Shown one piece after another: positions 13,054 through 21,381 of a stretch of DNA of 27,869 bases. Each line of letters starts with the position of its first letter. Position 1 is the stretch's first letter. The notes under the pieces were generated by a model, which was not told the DNA's origin, ran no database searches, and was given only the letters and a program-made list of their open reading frames with translations. Origin of the DNA: a virus; the IMG/VR virus record IMGVR_UViG_3300027911_000056, positions 1 through 27,869 of that record. One strand, written 5' to 3'. The translations under genes were made by a program, and so were the position numbers.

Positions 13054-13899
13054 ATGAAAATACATTTAGTTAATTATGAACAGGCGTGGAACGATGGCAT
13101 ACTTTCAAAGTTTGCACGGAGGATGTATGACGAACTGGAAAAGATTAAAGGCGTCGAAGTCTCTATTGGGAATGTTCCCGACCCTGAAGCTGACATCGTG
13201 CATCACATAAACTACGCTTCATATCGTCATTCCAGCACTATCAATACTCTGATGGTGACGCATATAGACACGCCAAGTAAAAAGGAAAATTTGCTCAAAG
13301 GAATGGAGACGGCTGATATGGGTATTTGCATGTCTTCTTCCCTACCAGATATTCTTACAAAAGAGCTACGTATTCCAAAGGAGAAACTCTCTTATGTTCT
13401 TCCGGCGCATGATTGCAAACCACGACGCTTTCAGATCGTGGCAATCTTAACAAATGTCTATCCTGACGGCTGCAAGCGAGAGGGAATGTTTACTGAATTG
13501 GTCAAAACGCTTGATAAGAACAAGTGGGCTTTTAGAATAATGGGAAGCGGATGGAATGACATTCTTGTCCCTCTTGTTGCCGACGGATTACAGGTGGATT
13601 ACTTCCCAAGTTTTGACGCAGAAAATCACCAGCGCATCTTAGAGTCTTCCGATTATTGTCTTTATTTTGGAAAGGATGAGGGGTCTATGGGCATCCTAGA
13701 CGCTGCTAATGCTGGCCTCAAGACTATTTCGACACCACAAGGCTTCCACTTGGATATTGGATTGGATTACGTTTTCGATACACAGGAAGAACTGAACAAA
13801 ATTTTCAAGAAGCTCAGCAGGAATAAAGTTGGGGATTTGTCTTGGAAGACATATACCAATGAACATATAAAACTATGGAAACAACTCCTAAGAAAATAA
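13054..13899 (+). CDS. GT-B glycosyltransferase, 281 aa
   Basis: A short GT4-like enzyme transferring a sugar from a nucleotide donor. The N-terminal half binds the acceptor; the C-terminal half contains the donor-binding pattern around residues 205-240, KDEGSMGILDAANAGLKTIS, where an acidic EGSMG segment replaces the usual E-x7-E of GT4. RIMGSGWNDILVPLVADGLQ upstream corresponds to the Rossmann strand and loop. No signal peptide or membrane segment is seen. The start has no ribosome site; the end overlaps the methyltransferase by 25 bases. Donor and acceptor cannot be named. Confidence 0.75.
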   Translation: MKIHLVNYEQAWNDGILSKFARRMYDELEKIKGVEVSIGNVPDPEADIVHHINYASYRHSSTINTLMVTHIDTPSKKENLLKGMETADMGICMSSSLPDILTKELRIPKEKLSYVLPAHDCKPRRFQIVAILTNVYPDGCKREGMFTELVKTLDKNKWAFRIMGSGWNDILVPLVADGLQVDYFPSFDAENHQRILESSDYCLYFGKDEGSMGILDAANAGLKTISTPQGFHLDIGLDYVFDTQEELNKIFKKLSRNKVGDLSWKTYTNEHIKLWKQLLRK

Positions 13900-14375
13900 A
13901 TCTCGGTTCAGGAAAAGATTACCGCGACGGCTACACCAACGTCGATAATCTTTCCATGTGGAAGGGCATGGTGGACGTGAATGCCGATTTAAAAATGCTG
14001 AAATATGAAGGTGGAGATTTGGACGAAATCCTGGCTTCTCATATCGCCATGTACATAGATACGATTGAGATGCCGATTCTCCTTAAAAGGTGGCTCGGGT
14101 GGCTGAAAGAAGGAGGCAAGCTCGTCATTGAGACAGGCGATTTGAAGAAGGTGGCAAAGATCATTGCCTATTCTGAGAAACCGGAGGAGATAAACGGCAC
14201 TAATGGAGTAATGCAATTGTTTGGCTGGGCTGAGACAAAGGGGCATACTTGGGCATGGTGTTATGAGACGCTAGAGCCTCTTTTGCTCGCTACTGGCTTC
14301 AAGAAGATTGAGCGAATTGACGGAGGCTATCACAACAGGCCGGAGAGGGACATAACAATAACAGCATGGAAATAA
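13875..14375 (+). CDS. SAM-dependent methyltransferase-like protein, 166 aa
   Basis: A class I methyltransferase with motif I as INLGSGKDYRDGYTNVDN (residues 8-25), where the Gly-rich turn binds S-adenosylmethionine, followed by an acidic residue in DVNADLKML. The strand-helix order continues through EILASHIAMYID and WLKEGGKLVIETGDL. In a glycan cassette it would methylate a sugar hydroxyl, though protein or small-molecule substrates are possible. It overlaps the genes on both sides (25 and 10 bases), so translation is probably linked. Confidence 0.75.
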   Translation: METTPKKINLGSGKDYRDGYTNVDNLSMWKGMVDVNADLKMLKYEGGDLDEILASHIAMYIDTIEMPILLKRWLGWLKEGGKLVIETGDLKKVAKIIAYSEKPEEINGTNGVMQLFGWAETKGHTWAWCYETLEPLLLATGFKKIERIDGGYHNRPERDITITAWK

Positions 14376-15328
14376 AAAAGTGCAATGTCGCAGTCGTGGG
14401 CGGCGCAGGCTTTCTTGGAAGCCACCTCGTAAATCACCTTATCGAGGATAGATTCTGCAAGGTGCTTGTCTTGGACAATCTCATAGCAGGCCATCGCAAG
14501 TTCATTCACCCTAAAGCCAAGTTTGAATGGTGCGATATTACCCATTCTGAAAGCGAGCTTAGAAAGTTTTTCGAGCAATACGAGATAGACTTTGTTTTCA
14601 ATTACGCCGCTTCACCCTATATTCCTGTCTCATTTGAAAGGCCGCTCCATGTTTTTGATATAAACGCTTCGGGAGCCTTGAAAGTGATTAACGCCGCGCA
14701 GGCAGCCGGGGTAAAAGGCATATTGCAGGTATCCTCTGCTGAAATCTACGGGGACGCTCCTGAACATAAGATTGACGAGAATTGGCCAGCACGTCCTCAT
14801 TCGACGTATGGCTCGGCAAAGCTTGCGATTGACTGCCTTGTGCAATCTCGCTTTAAAGAGGCTGGGACGCCCTGCATTGCGCTCAGGCAGTTTAACTGCG
14901 TAGGAGAGCGTGAGACGCACGAATACGTCATACCGGTCATTATAGAGCAATTGGCGAGAGGTTCTACGGTCAAGCTTGGTAACAATTCCTTTAGGGACTT
15001 CCAGTATGCAGGCGATGCCGTCCGAATGGCAGTAGAACTACTGGAAAAAGGCCAATTCGGGGAGGTCTATAACATGGGAAGCGAGGAGGGAATCAAGATG
15101 TATGACCTCGCAGCTCTTATCGGCGAGCTTATGGAAGTAGATTGCGAGGTAGAAGTAGACCCTAAGCGCATGAGGCCGTGGGAAATTTGGAGCTTACTTT
15201 CTGATAATACAAAATTGTATAAAGTTATCGACTATCGCCCAAAAACTTCATTAAGAGAAGCTCTCAAAAAGACGATAAAAGATTTTCACGATAATGGAAA
15301 TAAATGGTGCTATGAAAAAAATAACTAG
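14366..15328 (+). CDS. Extended SDR sugar epimerase/dehydratase, 320 aa
   Basis: NAD(P)-dependent nucleotide-sugar enzyme with the Rossmann motif GGAGFLG (residues 12-18), DITHSE after the second strand, the catalytic Ser in SSAEIYGD (123-130) and Y148-x3-K152 in YGSAK. This covers the GDP-mannose 4,6-dehydratase and UDP-glucose 4-epimerase group. A dehydratase followed by the nearby DegT-type aminotransferase would give a 4-amino-4,6-dideoxy sugar, but the motifs cannot separate epimerase from dehydratase. The C-terminus appears intact though shifted by overlap with the homing endonuclease that starts 17 bases before its end. Confidence 0.85.
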   Translation: MEIKKCNVAVVGGAGFLGSHLVNHLIEDRFCKVLVLDNLIAGHRKFIHPKAKFEWCDITHSESELRKFFEQYEIDFVFNYAASPYIPVSFERPLHVFDINASGALKVINAAQAAGVKGILQVSSAEIYGDAPEHKIDENWPARPHSTYGSAKLAIDCLVQSRFKEAGTPCIALRQFNCVGERETHEYVIPVIIEQLARGSTVKLGNNSFRDFQYAGDAVRMAVELLEKGQFGEVYNMGSEEGIKMYDLAALIGELMEVDCEVEVDPKRMRPWEIWSLLSDNTKLYKVIDYRPKTSLREALKKTIKDFHDNGNKWCYEKNN

Positions 15329-15761
15329 AAAAGGAGTTGAATTTGAGATTGATAAACAAGACGAGTCTGTTGTTGATAATTTAGTTTGGAGGATAGACCA
15401 CGGCTATCTTAGGAACAAGAGTGTTTATCTTCATAGGATGCTTCTCGATTTTCCTAAAGGTTGCATTGACCATATAGATGGAAATCCATTAAATAACAAG
15501 CGAAATAATTTAAGGATTTGTAGTCAGCAGGAAAATACGATGAATAAGCGTAAATCCCGCAATTCAAGTTCAAAGTTTAAAGGAGTAAGCTGGATTAAAA
15601 GAGACCGGAGATGGTACGCATGTATAAATAAAGATTACAAAACATATTCACTCGGAACATTTAAAGATGAAATCGATGCAGCGAAAGCTTATGACAAGAA
15701 AGCAATAGAAATGTTTGGTAAATATGCAAAAACAAACCTATGCAACCCTATCAAGAATTAG
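15312..15761 (+). CDS. HNH-AP2 homing endonuclease, 149 aa
   Basis: Free-standing homing nuclease inserted into the glycan cassette. The HNH part has H41 (VYLHRMLLDFPKG), D53-H54 (IDHIDGN) and N61/N66 (PLNNKRNNLRIC); an AP2 DNA-binding domain follows at about residues 87-142 (FKGVSWIKRDRRWYACI... SLGTFKDEIDAAKAYDKKA). The start chosen is ATG 15312 (MKKITRKG); an in-frame ATG at 15294 is an alternative. The gene is visibly more A+T-rich than its neighbours and overlaps both, 17 bases with the epimerase and 22 with the aminotransferase. It probably spread by homing and is not part of sugar synthesis. Confidence 0.88.
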   Translation: MKKITRKGVEFEIDKQDESVVDNLVWRIDHGYLRNKSVYLHRMLLDFPKGCIDHIDGNPLNNKRNNLRICSQQENTMNKRKSRNSSSKFKGVSWIKRDRRWYACINKDYKTYSLGTFKDEIDAAKAYDKKAIEMFGKYAKTNLCNPIKN

Positions 15762-16630
15762 AACAAAAATATGCTGCATTTGTTGGCGCTAAGCACGCTG
15801 TTTCTTGCAATAGCGGTACTGCTGCTTTACACCTTGGACTACTTGCTCTTGGAGTTGGCAAAGGAGATGAGGTTATCATCCCTGACTTCACGATGGCCGT
15901 TTGCGGCTTCGCTGTATCTTACTGCAATGCTACTCCCGTATTTGTGGATTGCGATGACAGTCTTTGCATGGATTGGCGCTTGATAGAAAAGAAGATAACC
16001 AGGAAGACGAAGGCAATCATGGCCGTACACATTTACGGCAGGCTTTGCAATATGAAGGAGATTATTAGGATTGCGAAGAAGCATAAACTAAAGGTTATTG
16101 AGGACGCTTGCGAGGCCCAGGGAGCCGTTTACAAATCAAAAGCAGACATAACCTGCTATTCATTCTATGAAAACAAAATCATCCACGCGGAAGAAGGCGG
16201 TATCTGTACGACGGATAATAAAAAGTACGCTGAAAGAATCGCTTATCTCAAAAATATGGCTTTTGGTGAAAAGCATGATTACTTCCACAAGGAAATAGGC
16301 TTTAATTATCGAATGCCTAACTCGCAGGCAAAATTAGCCTTGCAATCTTTGAAAGAAGTAAAAAAAGAGTTAAGGCGTCGTCGAAAGTTTGAATCTTTTT
16401 GTCGGGAAACTTTGCCAAAAGAATGCACAACGCTTCCTAAGCGAGATGTTGTTTGGGTCTATGATTATTTAGGTGAACCTGTTAGGGGTTTTATCACTGA
16501 TGGAATTGAAACATTGGTACAAACACGCCCCTTTTTTAAACCCCTTTCCTCCTTTCCGATGTATGGCGGCAAGTGTCAGTCTCCTAAGGCTAAGTGGTAT
16601 TCCGAAAGGGGACATTATATAAAATTATGA
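15740..16630 (+). CDS. DegT/DnrJ-type sugar aminotransferase, short at both ends, 296 aa
   Basis: PLP-dependent enzyme making amino sugars from keto sugars. The core is intact: CNSGTAALHLGLLALGVGKG (residues 23-42), D122 in VIEDACEAQGA that contacts the cofactor, and the Schiff-base lysine K146 in YSFYENKIIHAEEGG. It starts at a point corresponding to about 35-40 residues into a typical family member, because the homing endonuclease lies directly upstream, and it ends at SERGHYIKL where relatives usually go on by about 25-35 residues. The next gene overlaps its stop as ATGA. It may be active as a shorter form or impaired. Confidence 0.8.
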   Translation: MQPYQELEQKYAAFVGAKHAVSCNSGTAALHLGLLALGVGKGDEVIIPDFTMAVCGFAVSYCNATPVFVDCDDSLCMDWRLIEKKITRKTKAIMAVHIYGRLCNMKEIIRIAKKHKLKVIEDACEAQGAVYKSKADITCYSFYENKIIHAEEGGICTTDNKKYAERIAYLKNMAFGEKHDYFHKEIGFNYRMPNSQAKLALQSLKEVKKELRRRRKFESFCRETLPKECTTLPKRDVVWVYDYLGEPVRGFITDGIETLVQTRPFFKPLSSFPMYGGKCQSPKAKWYSERGHYIKL

Positions 16631-17271
16631 GCAACGTCACTCTCTACACCGTAATCACGAATGATAAAGACCCGATAATGGAGCAGGATTTTCCCATTAC
16701 TCGTTTCATAGATTCCTACGATAAGTTCAAAGACCCGCGTCGCAATTCTCGCATTCAAAAGATTCTCGCTCATAAATATATAAATACCGAGTTTTCCATT
16801 TACATGGACGGTAATATGAAACTGCTCGTTTCACCTGAAGAAATAATCAAGCGGTATATGGACGGCTATGACATGATGTTATTCACTCACGGCCTGAGAG
16901 ATTGCATTTATGACGAGGCGATGACTTGTGCCAAGCTCGGACTCGATGACCCAGAGCTGATTATCGAACAGGCCAAGCACTATGAAGACATGGAGTATGG
17001 AAAGCATAAAGGGCTTTTGCAGGGCGGATTCATCGTCCGAAGGCATAACAAGCGCGTAGAGGCGTTTAACGAGGCATGGTGGGCTGATTATTGCCGATAT
17101 TCGCGACGTGACCAGCTCTCTCTCATGCCAGCAGCGGACAAGGCAGGAGTTATCATCAACGCTGTCCCTAGAATGTGGCAAGTCTTGCCAAATGGTACTG
17201 CCGTAATAGGAGATGTCCTGCTTACCACTTTCCATAAGAACTTCGAGGGTAATTTCAACGAAAAGAAATGA
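16627..17271 (+). CDS. DUF616-type glycosyltransferase, 214 aa
   Basis: A GT-A-like transferase recognisable by the family's ordered motifs: YMDGNMKLL (residues about 57-65, DxD-like metal-binding region), RDCIYDEAMTC (about 88-98), the GL-x2-GGFIVRRHN block (about 127-140) and WWADYCRYSRRDQLSLMPA (about 151-169). This family includes plant TOD1/MUCI70 proteins and many bacterial and phage members. The sugar is unknown. The start at 16627 overlaps the aminotransferase stop (ATGA); an earlier ATG at 16594 would lie within that gene. Confidence 0.8.
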   Translation: MSNVTLYTVITNDKDPIMEQDFPITRFIDSYDKFKDPRRNSRIQKILAHKYINTEFSIYMDGNMKLLVSPEEIIKRYMDGYDMMLFTHGLRDCIYDEAMTCAKLGLDDPELIIEQAKHYEDMEYGKHKGLLQGGFIVRRHNKRVEAFNEAWWADYCRYSRRDQLSLMPAADKAGVIINAVPRMWQVLPNGTAVIGDVLLTTFHKNFEGNFNEKK

Positions 17272-18389
17272 AGATACTTTTTTATAGAAATGATTACGCC
17301 GCTAATGTGAACCGCAAGCTGGAAGACGGCTATGGTGGCGTAGGGGCTTACCGTATCATCTATCCTTCCCGATACGCCAAAGGGCATGATGTGGATGTAG
17401 TGGGGATAAACCTGTCTAAAAAAGGGGAGAGTTCTGAAAAGAAATGGTCACGAATCTTCACTGACTACGATGTATTTTGGACTACCTATTTCTATTCGCC
17501 AGAAGAGGCAAGTGCCATGTTCTACCATAGGGATAAGTTCAAGAAGAAAGTAATCATTGACCTTGATGACAACTATTTGGATGTTGCAAAGAGCCATCCT
17601 CTATACGACAAGCTAAAGGAAACTAAAAAGGACAGAGCATTCACTTCCACCATTTTGTCCTTTGCGGACGTTATAACCGTTTCGACCGAACCGCTGAAGC
17701 AGAAAATTGCGGAACACATGAAGAAGGTCTATGGATTGGAAAAAACAATCATAGTTATCCCCAACATGAACGAAAGGAAAGATTGGGACTTTCCTGCCGC
17801 TCCTAAAGACACAAATAAGTTCATTATCGGCTACTCGGGTTCCAATTCCCATTACGACGACCTTAAAATGGTCTTCCCGGCGATTGCCAAGATAATGGAT
17901 AAATATCCGCATGTCTATTTCGAGAGCATGGGGGCAATAGGCAAAGAAAACATCGAGCTATTCAGCTGTTTCAGCGAAAAGGCCAAGCTTCGGTGCGACA
18001 TTATGCCTTCTACTTGGACTTTCGGAGAATACCCAAAGCACCTTTCGACGATGAAATGGGATATTGGAATAGCTCCGCTTGTCGATACGGCCTTCACGCG
18101 ATGCAAGAGCCACATCAAGTTCATGGAGTATGCAATGTATAAGATTCCGACGATTGCCTCGCGCGTGTATCCTTATTACGTCCCTTGTTTCGGCAGGGAA
18201 GTGATAACTCACGATGAAACGGGAATGCTTGCGAAGCCTTCTGAGTGGTTTGGAATGATTGAAGAAATGATTTTGAATAAGGATAAGAGGGAAAATCTTG
18301 GAAGAAACGCTCACAAGCATGTGATTGAGAACTGGCAATATGATAAGCAATTTTCAGATGCAATAGATAAAGCCCTAAAATCTTTATAA
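17268..18389 (+). CDS. GT4-like glycosyltransferase, 373 aa
   Basis: GT-B enzyme with N-terminal GGVGAYRIIYPSRYAKGHDV (residues about 24-43), a shape typical of GT4 acceptor domains, and a C-terminal donor domain with IGYSGSNSHYDDL (about 192-204) and SHIKFMEYAMYKIPTIAS (about 284-301), where KFMEYA carries the conserved Glu of the E-x7-E motif. It ends ENWQYDKQFSDAIDKAL, a usual GT4 terminus. It is the last gene of the cassette and is followed by two hairpins. No membrane segment is visible, so it acts in the cytoplasm. Confidence 0.85.
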   Translation: MKILFYRNDYAANVNRKLEDGYGGVGAYRIIYPSRYAKGHDVDVVGINLSKKGESSEKKWSRIFTDYDVFWTTYFYSPEEASAMFYHRDKFKKKVIIDLDDNYLDVAKSHPLYDKLKETKKDRAFTSTILSFADVITVSTEPLKQKIAEHMKKVYGLEKTIIVIPNMNERKDWDFPAAPKDTNKFIIGYSGSNSHYDDLKMVFPAIAKIMDKYPHVYFESMGAIGKENIELFSCFSEKAKLRCDIMPSTWTFGEYPKHLSTMKWDIGIAPLVDTAFTRCKSHIKFMEYAMYKIPTIASRVYPYYVPCFGREVITHDETGMLAKPSEWFGMIEEMILNKDKRENLGRNAHKHVIENWQYDKQFSDAIDKALKSL

Positions 18390-18392
18390 TAG

Positions 18393-18457
18393 GCCGTATT
18401 ATTACGGCAAGTGCATAAAAAAATGCTCCCTTTTAATTGAGGGAGTATTCTTTTATC
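18393..18457 (+). terminator. Double hairpin and GTGCATAA element before the tail operon
   Basis: Hairpin 1 is GCCGTA/TACGGC (18393-18398, 18403-18408). Hairpin 2 is ATGCTCCCT/AGGGAGTAT (18423-18431, 18440-18448) preceded by seven A's and followed by TCTTTT, a terminator form that works on both strands. A GTGCATAA box begins at 18411, 47 bases before the ATG at 18458. TATTCT (18446-18451) could be a -10, giving a leaderless start. Confidence 0.7.
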
Positions 18458-19210
18458 ATGTCACTTCAATTCTCGGACACTTCTGCTTCTAAGGCCGGAC
18501 TCATTCAGGAATGCGAGGCAGCGGTCTTTGGCGACAATTCCTACGGGCGCATTTCAAATGACCCAAGCCTACTCGCGACCTTTACCCGCTACATTAACGA
18601 GGGATTGAATCGCGTAGTCTCTCTCATCCTTCTGGCTGACGGCCGCTGGCAGTGGGACGATAACAATAACACCGATTTCCCTATCGGCACGACTAGCCTT
18701 GTGACCACTCCGGGGTCTGAACAGCAGGATTACGCTTTCGCTATCAACTTCCTAAAGATTACACGCGTCGAAGTTCTCGACTTTGCTGGCAATTGGCAGC
18801 TTCTCAAGCCGATTGACCAGTCCGACATCTATGACCAATCTCTTACCGATTTCCTGAAGACTGCAGGACTGCCGATGTATTACGACAAGATTGCCAACTC
18901 GGTCTTTCTCTATCCAAAGCCATCGGCAACTGCAGTGACTGCAACTAACGGCTTAAAAGTCTGGTTCCAGCGGCCGCCTTCATACTTTACTACCTCTGAT
19001 ACTACGAAAGTCCCTGGATTCAACTCGATGTATCACCGCTTGGTAGCCCTTATAGCTTCGAGGGATTACGCTGCGGTCAAGCAGCTTTCCAATGCAAAGG
19101 TACTAAGCGACTTGGTGAATCAGCAGGAGGATTCCCTTGCGGAAAGCTATACGCTCAGGAATAAGGACGAGCATATAACCATGTCTGCTAAGAAGTACAA
19201 TTTCAGATAA
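18458..19210 (+). CDS. Head-tail adaptor protein, 250 aa
   Basis: Candidate connector below the portal. I recognise its pattern from podovirus-like phages: N-terminal TRYINEGLNRVVSLILLADG, DGRWQWDDNNNTDFPIGTT (residues about 54-72), YDKIANSVFLYPKPSATAV, FQRPPSYF and C-terminal LRNKDEHITMSAKKYNFR. Members follow the capsid and lead the tail module. The start is ATG 18458; the frame is open seven codons further upstream, but that part lies within the hairpin element. It has no ribosome site. The role is inferred from similarity and position. Confidence 0.7.
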   Translation: MSLQFSDTSASKAGLIQECEAAVFGDNSYGRISNDPSLLATFTRYINEGLNRVVSLILLADGRWQWDDNNNTDFPIGTTSLVTTPGSEQQDYAFAINFLKITRVEVLDFAGNWQLLKPIDQSDIYDQSLTDFLKTAGLPMYYDKIANSVFLYPKPSATAVTATNGLKVWFQRPPSYFTTSDTTKVPGFNSMYHRLVALIASRDYAAVKQLSNAKVLSDLVNQQEDSLAESYTLRNKDEHITMSAKKYNFR

Positions 19211-19416
19211 TGGCAACCTTTACCACACAGACTAAATCAGCAGATAGCTTCTCGACTCAGACGAAGAGTACGGACGCTTTCTCATTCCAGGCAAAGGCAG
19301 TTTCAACGCCAAACTTTCTTCAGACAGAGGGTAGTTTCTATCTCCTTCTTGAGACTGGAGACAAGATTATCCTAGAACAGTCAGTAGTCGGATACACTAA
19401 TCAAAACCGCTCATGA
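19210..19416 (+). CDS. Small tail-associated protein, 68 aa
   Basis: Starts on the last base of the adaptor stop. The N-terminal half repeats a short unit (TQTKSADSF / TQTKSTDAF / FQAKAVSTP), then ends with FYLLLETGDKIILEQSVVG, a segment I have seen in short proteins next to phage tail fibres. The role is probably structural. The stop overlaps the next start (ATGA). Confidence 0.6.
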   Translation: MATFTTQTKSADSFSTQTKSTDAFSFQAKAVSTPNFLQTEGSFYLLLETGDKIILEQSVVGYTNQNRS

Positions 19417-21377
19417 GCGACACAAAAATATCAGCACTGACAGCCTACGCAACGCCTCAGCCGACTGACGTGTTGCCTATTGTAGACCTGGGAGCCGGTC
19501 AGACAAAGAAAGTAACCTTTGCGACAATAGGAACAAATCTTCCAGCGGCTTCGGCAACGAATCAAGGCCCGCTGTCTTCTTCTGATTGGACTACTTTCAA
19601 CAATAAGTTCACCCTTCCTTCCCTCACTTCGGGTTCAGTCCTTTTTTCAAACGGGACAACGATTGTCCAGGATAACGCTAATTTCAATTGGGACGATAAT
19701 CATAACGTGCTTTCGATAGGAGGCTCGATTGTCGCTACGGGAGACAATAAGACTCTTATCACGGCAGGAGGAACTATAAATAACTATGTAGCCATCGCGG
19801 TACAGAACAAGAGCAATGGGGCGAGCGCGACTACCGATGTGTATGCCTCTGCTGATAATGACGGAACGACGCTCACGGGTCACTATACCGACATGGGTAT
19901 CCTCGGTTCGGGCTTCTCCCCTATTTCAAACGGAGAAATAAAGAGCGTTTCCATAAACGTAGCCGGTACCGGTTATTCAGTGAATGACGTTCTTACCATC
20001 TCTTCTGGAAATGGCGATGGAACAGTCACGGTAACGACGATTGGAGGCGGGGGCGTTATCCAGGCACTTTCCCTTTCTGCAAACGGCACAGGATACACGA
20101 CAGGAACCGCAATCGCTACTACGGGAGGCACTGGAACCGGAGCAAAGGTAAATATCACTTCGCTTTTGGACAATACGATTTATTCCGCGAATGATAATTA
20201 TGTGTACGGTTCAGGAGGGAATCTGGTTATTTCGACAGATACGCTTGGAAAGGAAATACCGTTTTCCGTAGGAGGTTTCGGTTCGACAAATGAGGTCGGA
20301 AGGTGGACTGCTACGGGATTAAAAGTTGGAAAAGCTGGAACGACACTCGGCACGATTTCACTGCAGGGCAACACTTCGGGAGCAACCATCCTCCAGCCTG
20401 CCGCAGCAGCTTCCGGAACTCTTACGCTGCCTTCGGCGACGGATACCCTCGTTGGAAAGGCTACGACTGATACCTTTACGAACAAGTCAATCAGCGGCTC
20501 GACTAACACCATAACGAACGTATCGCTCTCAACTGGCGTAACGGGAAACCTGCCTGTAACGAACCTCAATAGCGGAACTTCAGCTTCCTCTTCGACTTTC
20601 TGGAGAGGAGATGGCACATGGGCTACTCCGGCAGGAGGCGGCACAGTGACCTCGGTTTCGGTCGTAAGCACGAACGGCTTCGCTGGAACGGTAGCGAATG
20701 CAACCACTACGCCTGCAATAACCATCAGCACTTCGATTACTGGAGTTCTTCAGGGAAACGGCACCGCCATTTCGGCTGCGACGACCACTGGTTCAGGTTC
20801 GGTTGTCCTTGCGACCTCTCCCACGCTGACTACTCCAACAATCGGAGCGGCGACAGCGACTTCAGTAAACGGTCTCACTATAACTTCCTCAACTGGCACT
20901 CTTACTGTCACGAACGGTAAGACCCTTTCTGCAAGCAATACGCTGACCCTTGCGGGAACGGATTCGACGACGATGACCTTCCCTAGCACGTCAGCTACCA
21001 TTGCGCGAACCGATGCCGCTCAGACCTTCACTGGAACCCAGACATTTGCCAATACCGTCTTAACGGCGAATGCCATAACGGCAGTAAGCAATGCCGCGAC
21101 CATTCCCGTGACTTCCGGGCGAAACATCGTAACGAATAACTCGGCTTCGGGACTCACTATCACCCTGGCTACTTCTGGAGCGTCCAGTATGCAGACCTGT
21201 GTAGTGCAAATCTTGCCTTCTTCCGCAGTGGCGCAGACTCTTACCCTGGTAAACACGGAAAATTCAGCTATCACGAGCGTTCCTGCCAACACTGGGTCGT
21301 CAACGACGATTCCAATAACTCTGGGTTTCATGTACAACGCCGGTACGAGTAAGTGGACTTGCGTAGCTTCATCTTAA
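19413..21377 (+). CDS. Tail fibre or spike protein, 654 aa
   Basis: A long beta-rich Thr/Ser/Gly/Ala protein of the kind that forms trimeric tail fibres. It starts with MSDTKISALTAYATPQPTDV, a common fibre N-terminus that would attach to the virion, has SVLFSNGTTIVQDNANFNWD near residue 75, the frequent SSTFWRGDGTWATPAGGGTV segment (about 392-411), and ends in a beta domain (NNSASGLTITLATSG to FMYNAGTSKWTCVASS). The repeated short beta segments in the middle suggest a beta-helix or shaft. No enzymatic motif is visible. It probably binds the cell surface. Confidence 0.8.
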   Translation: MSDTKISALTAYATPQPTDVLPIVDLGAGQTKKVTFATIGTNLPAASATNQGPLSSSDWTTFNNKFTLPSLTSGSVLFSNGTTIVQDNANFNWDDNHNVLSIGGSIVATGDNKTLITAGGTINNYVAIAVQNKSNGASATTDVYASADNDGTTLTGHYTDMGILGSGFSPISNGEIKSVSINVAGTGYSVNDVLTISSGNGDGTVTVTTIGGGGVIQALSLSANGTGYTTGTAIATTGGTGTGAKVNITSLLDNTIYSANDNYVYGSGGNLVISTDTLGKEIPFSVGGFGSTNEVGRWTATGLKVGKAGTTLGTISLQGNTSGATILQPAAAASGTLTLPSATDTLVGKATTDTFTNKSISGSTNTITNVSLSTGVTGNLPVTNLNSGTSASSSTFWRGDGTWATPAGGGTVTSVSVVSTNGFAGTVANATTTPAITISTSITGVLQGNGTAISAATTTGSGSVVLATSPTLTTPTIGAATATSVNGLTITSSTGTLTVTNGKTLSASNTLTLAGTDSTTMTFPSTSATIARTDAAQTFTGTQTFANTVLTANAITAVSNAATIPVTSGRNIVTNNSASGLTITLATSGASSMQTCVVQILPSSAVAQTLTLVNTENSAITSVPANTGSSTTIPITLGFMYNAGTSKWTCVASS

Positions 21378-21381
21378 AATC

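Noticed and set aside
16594-16626. Upstream start for the DUF616-type gene
   Set aside because: It would extend into the aminotransferase coding region; the ATGA overlap at 16627 gives a natural start matching family N-termini.
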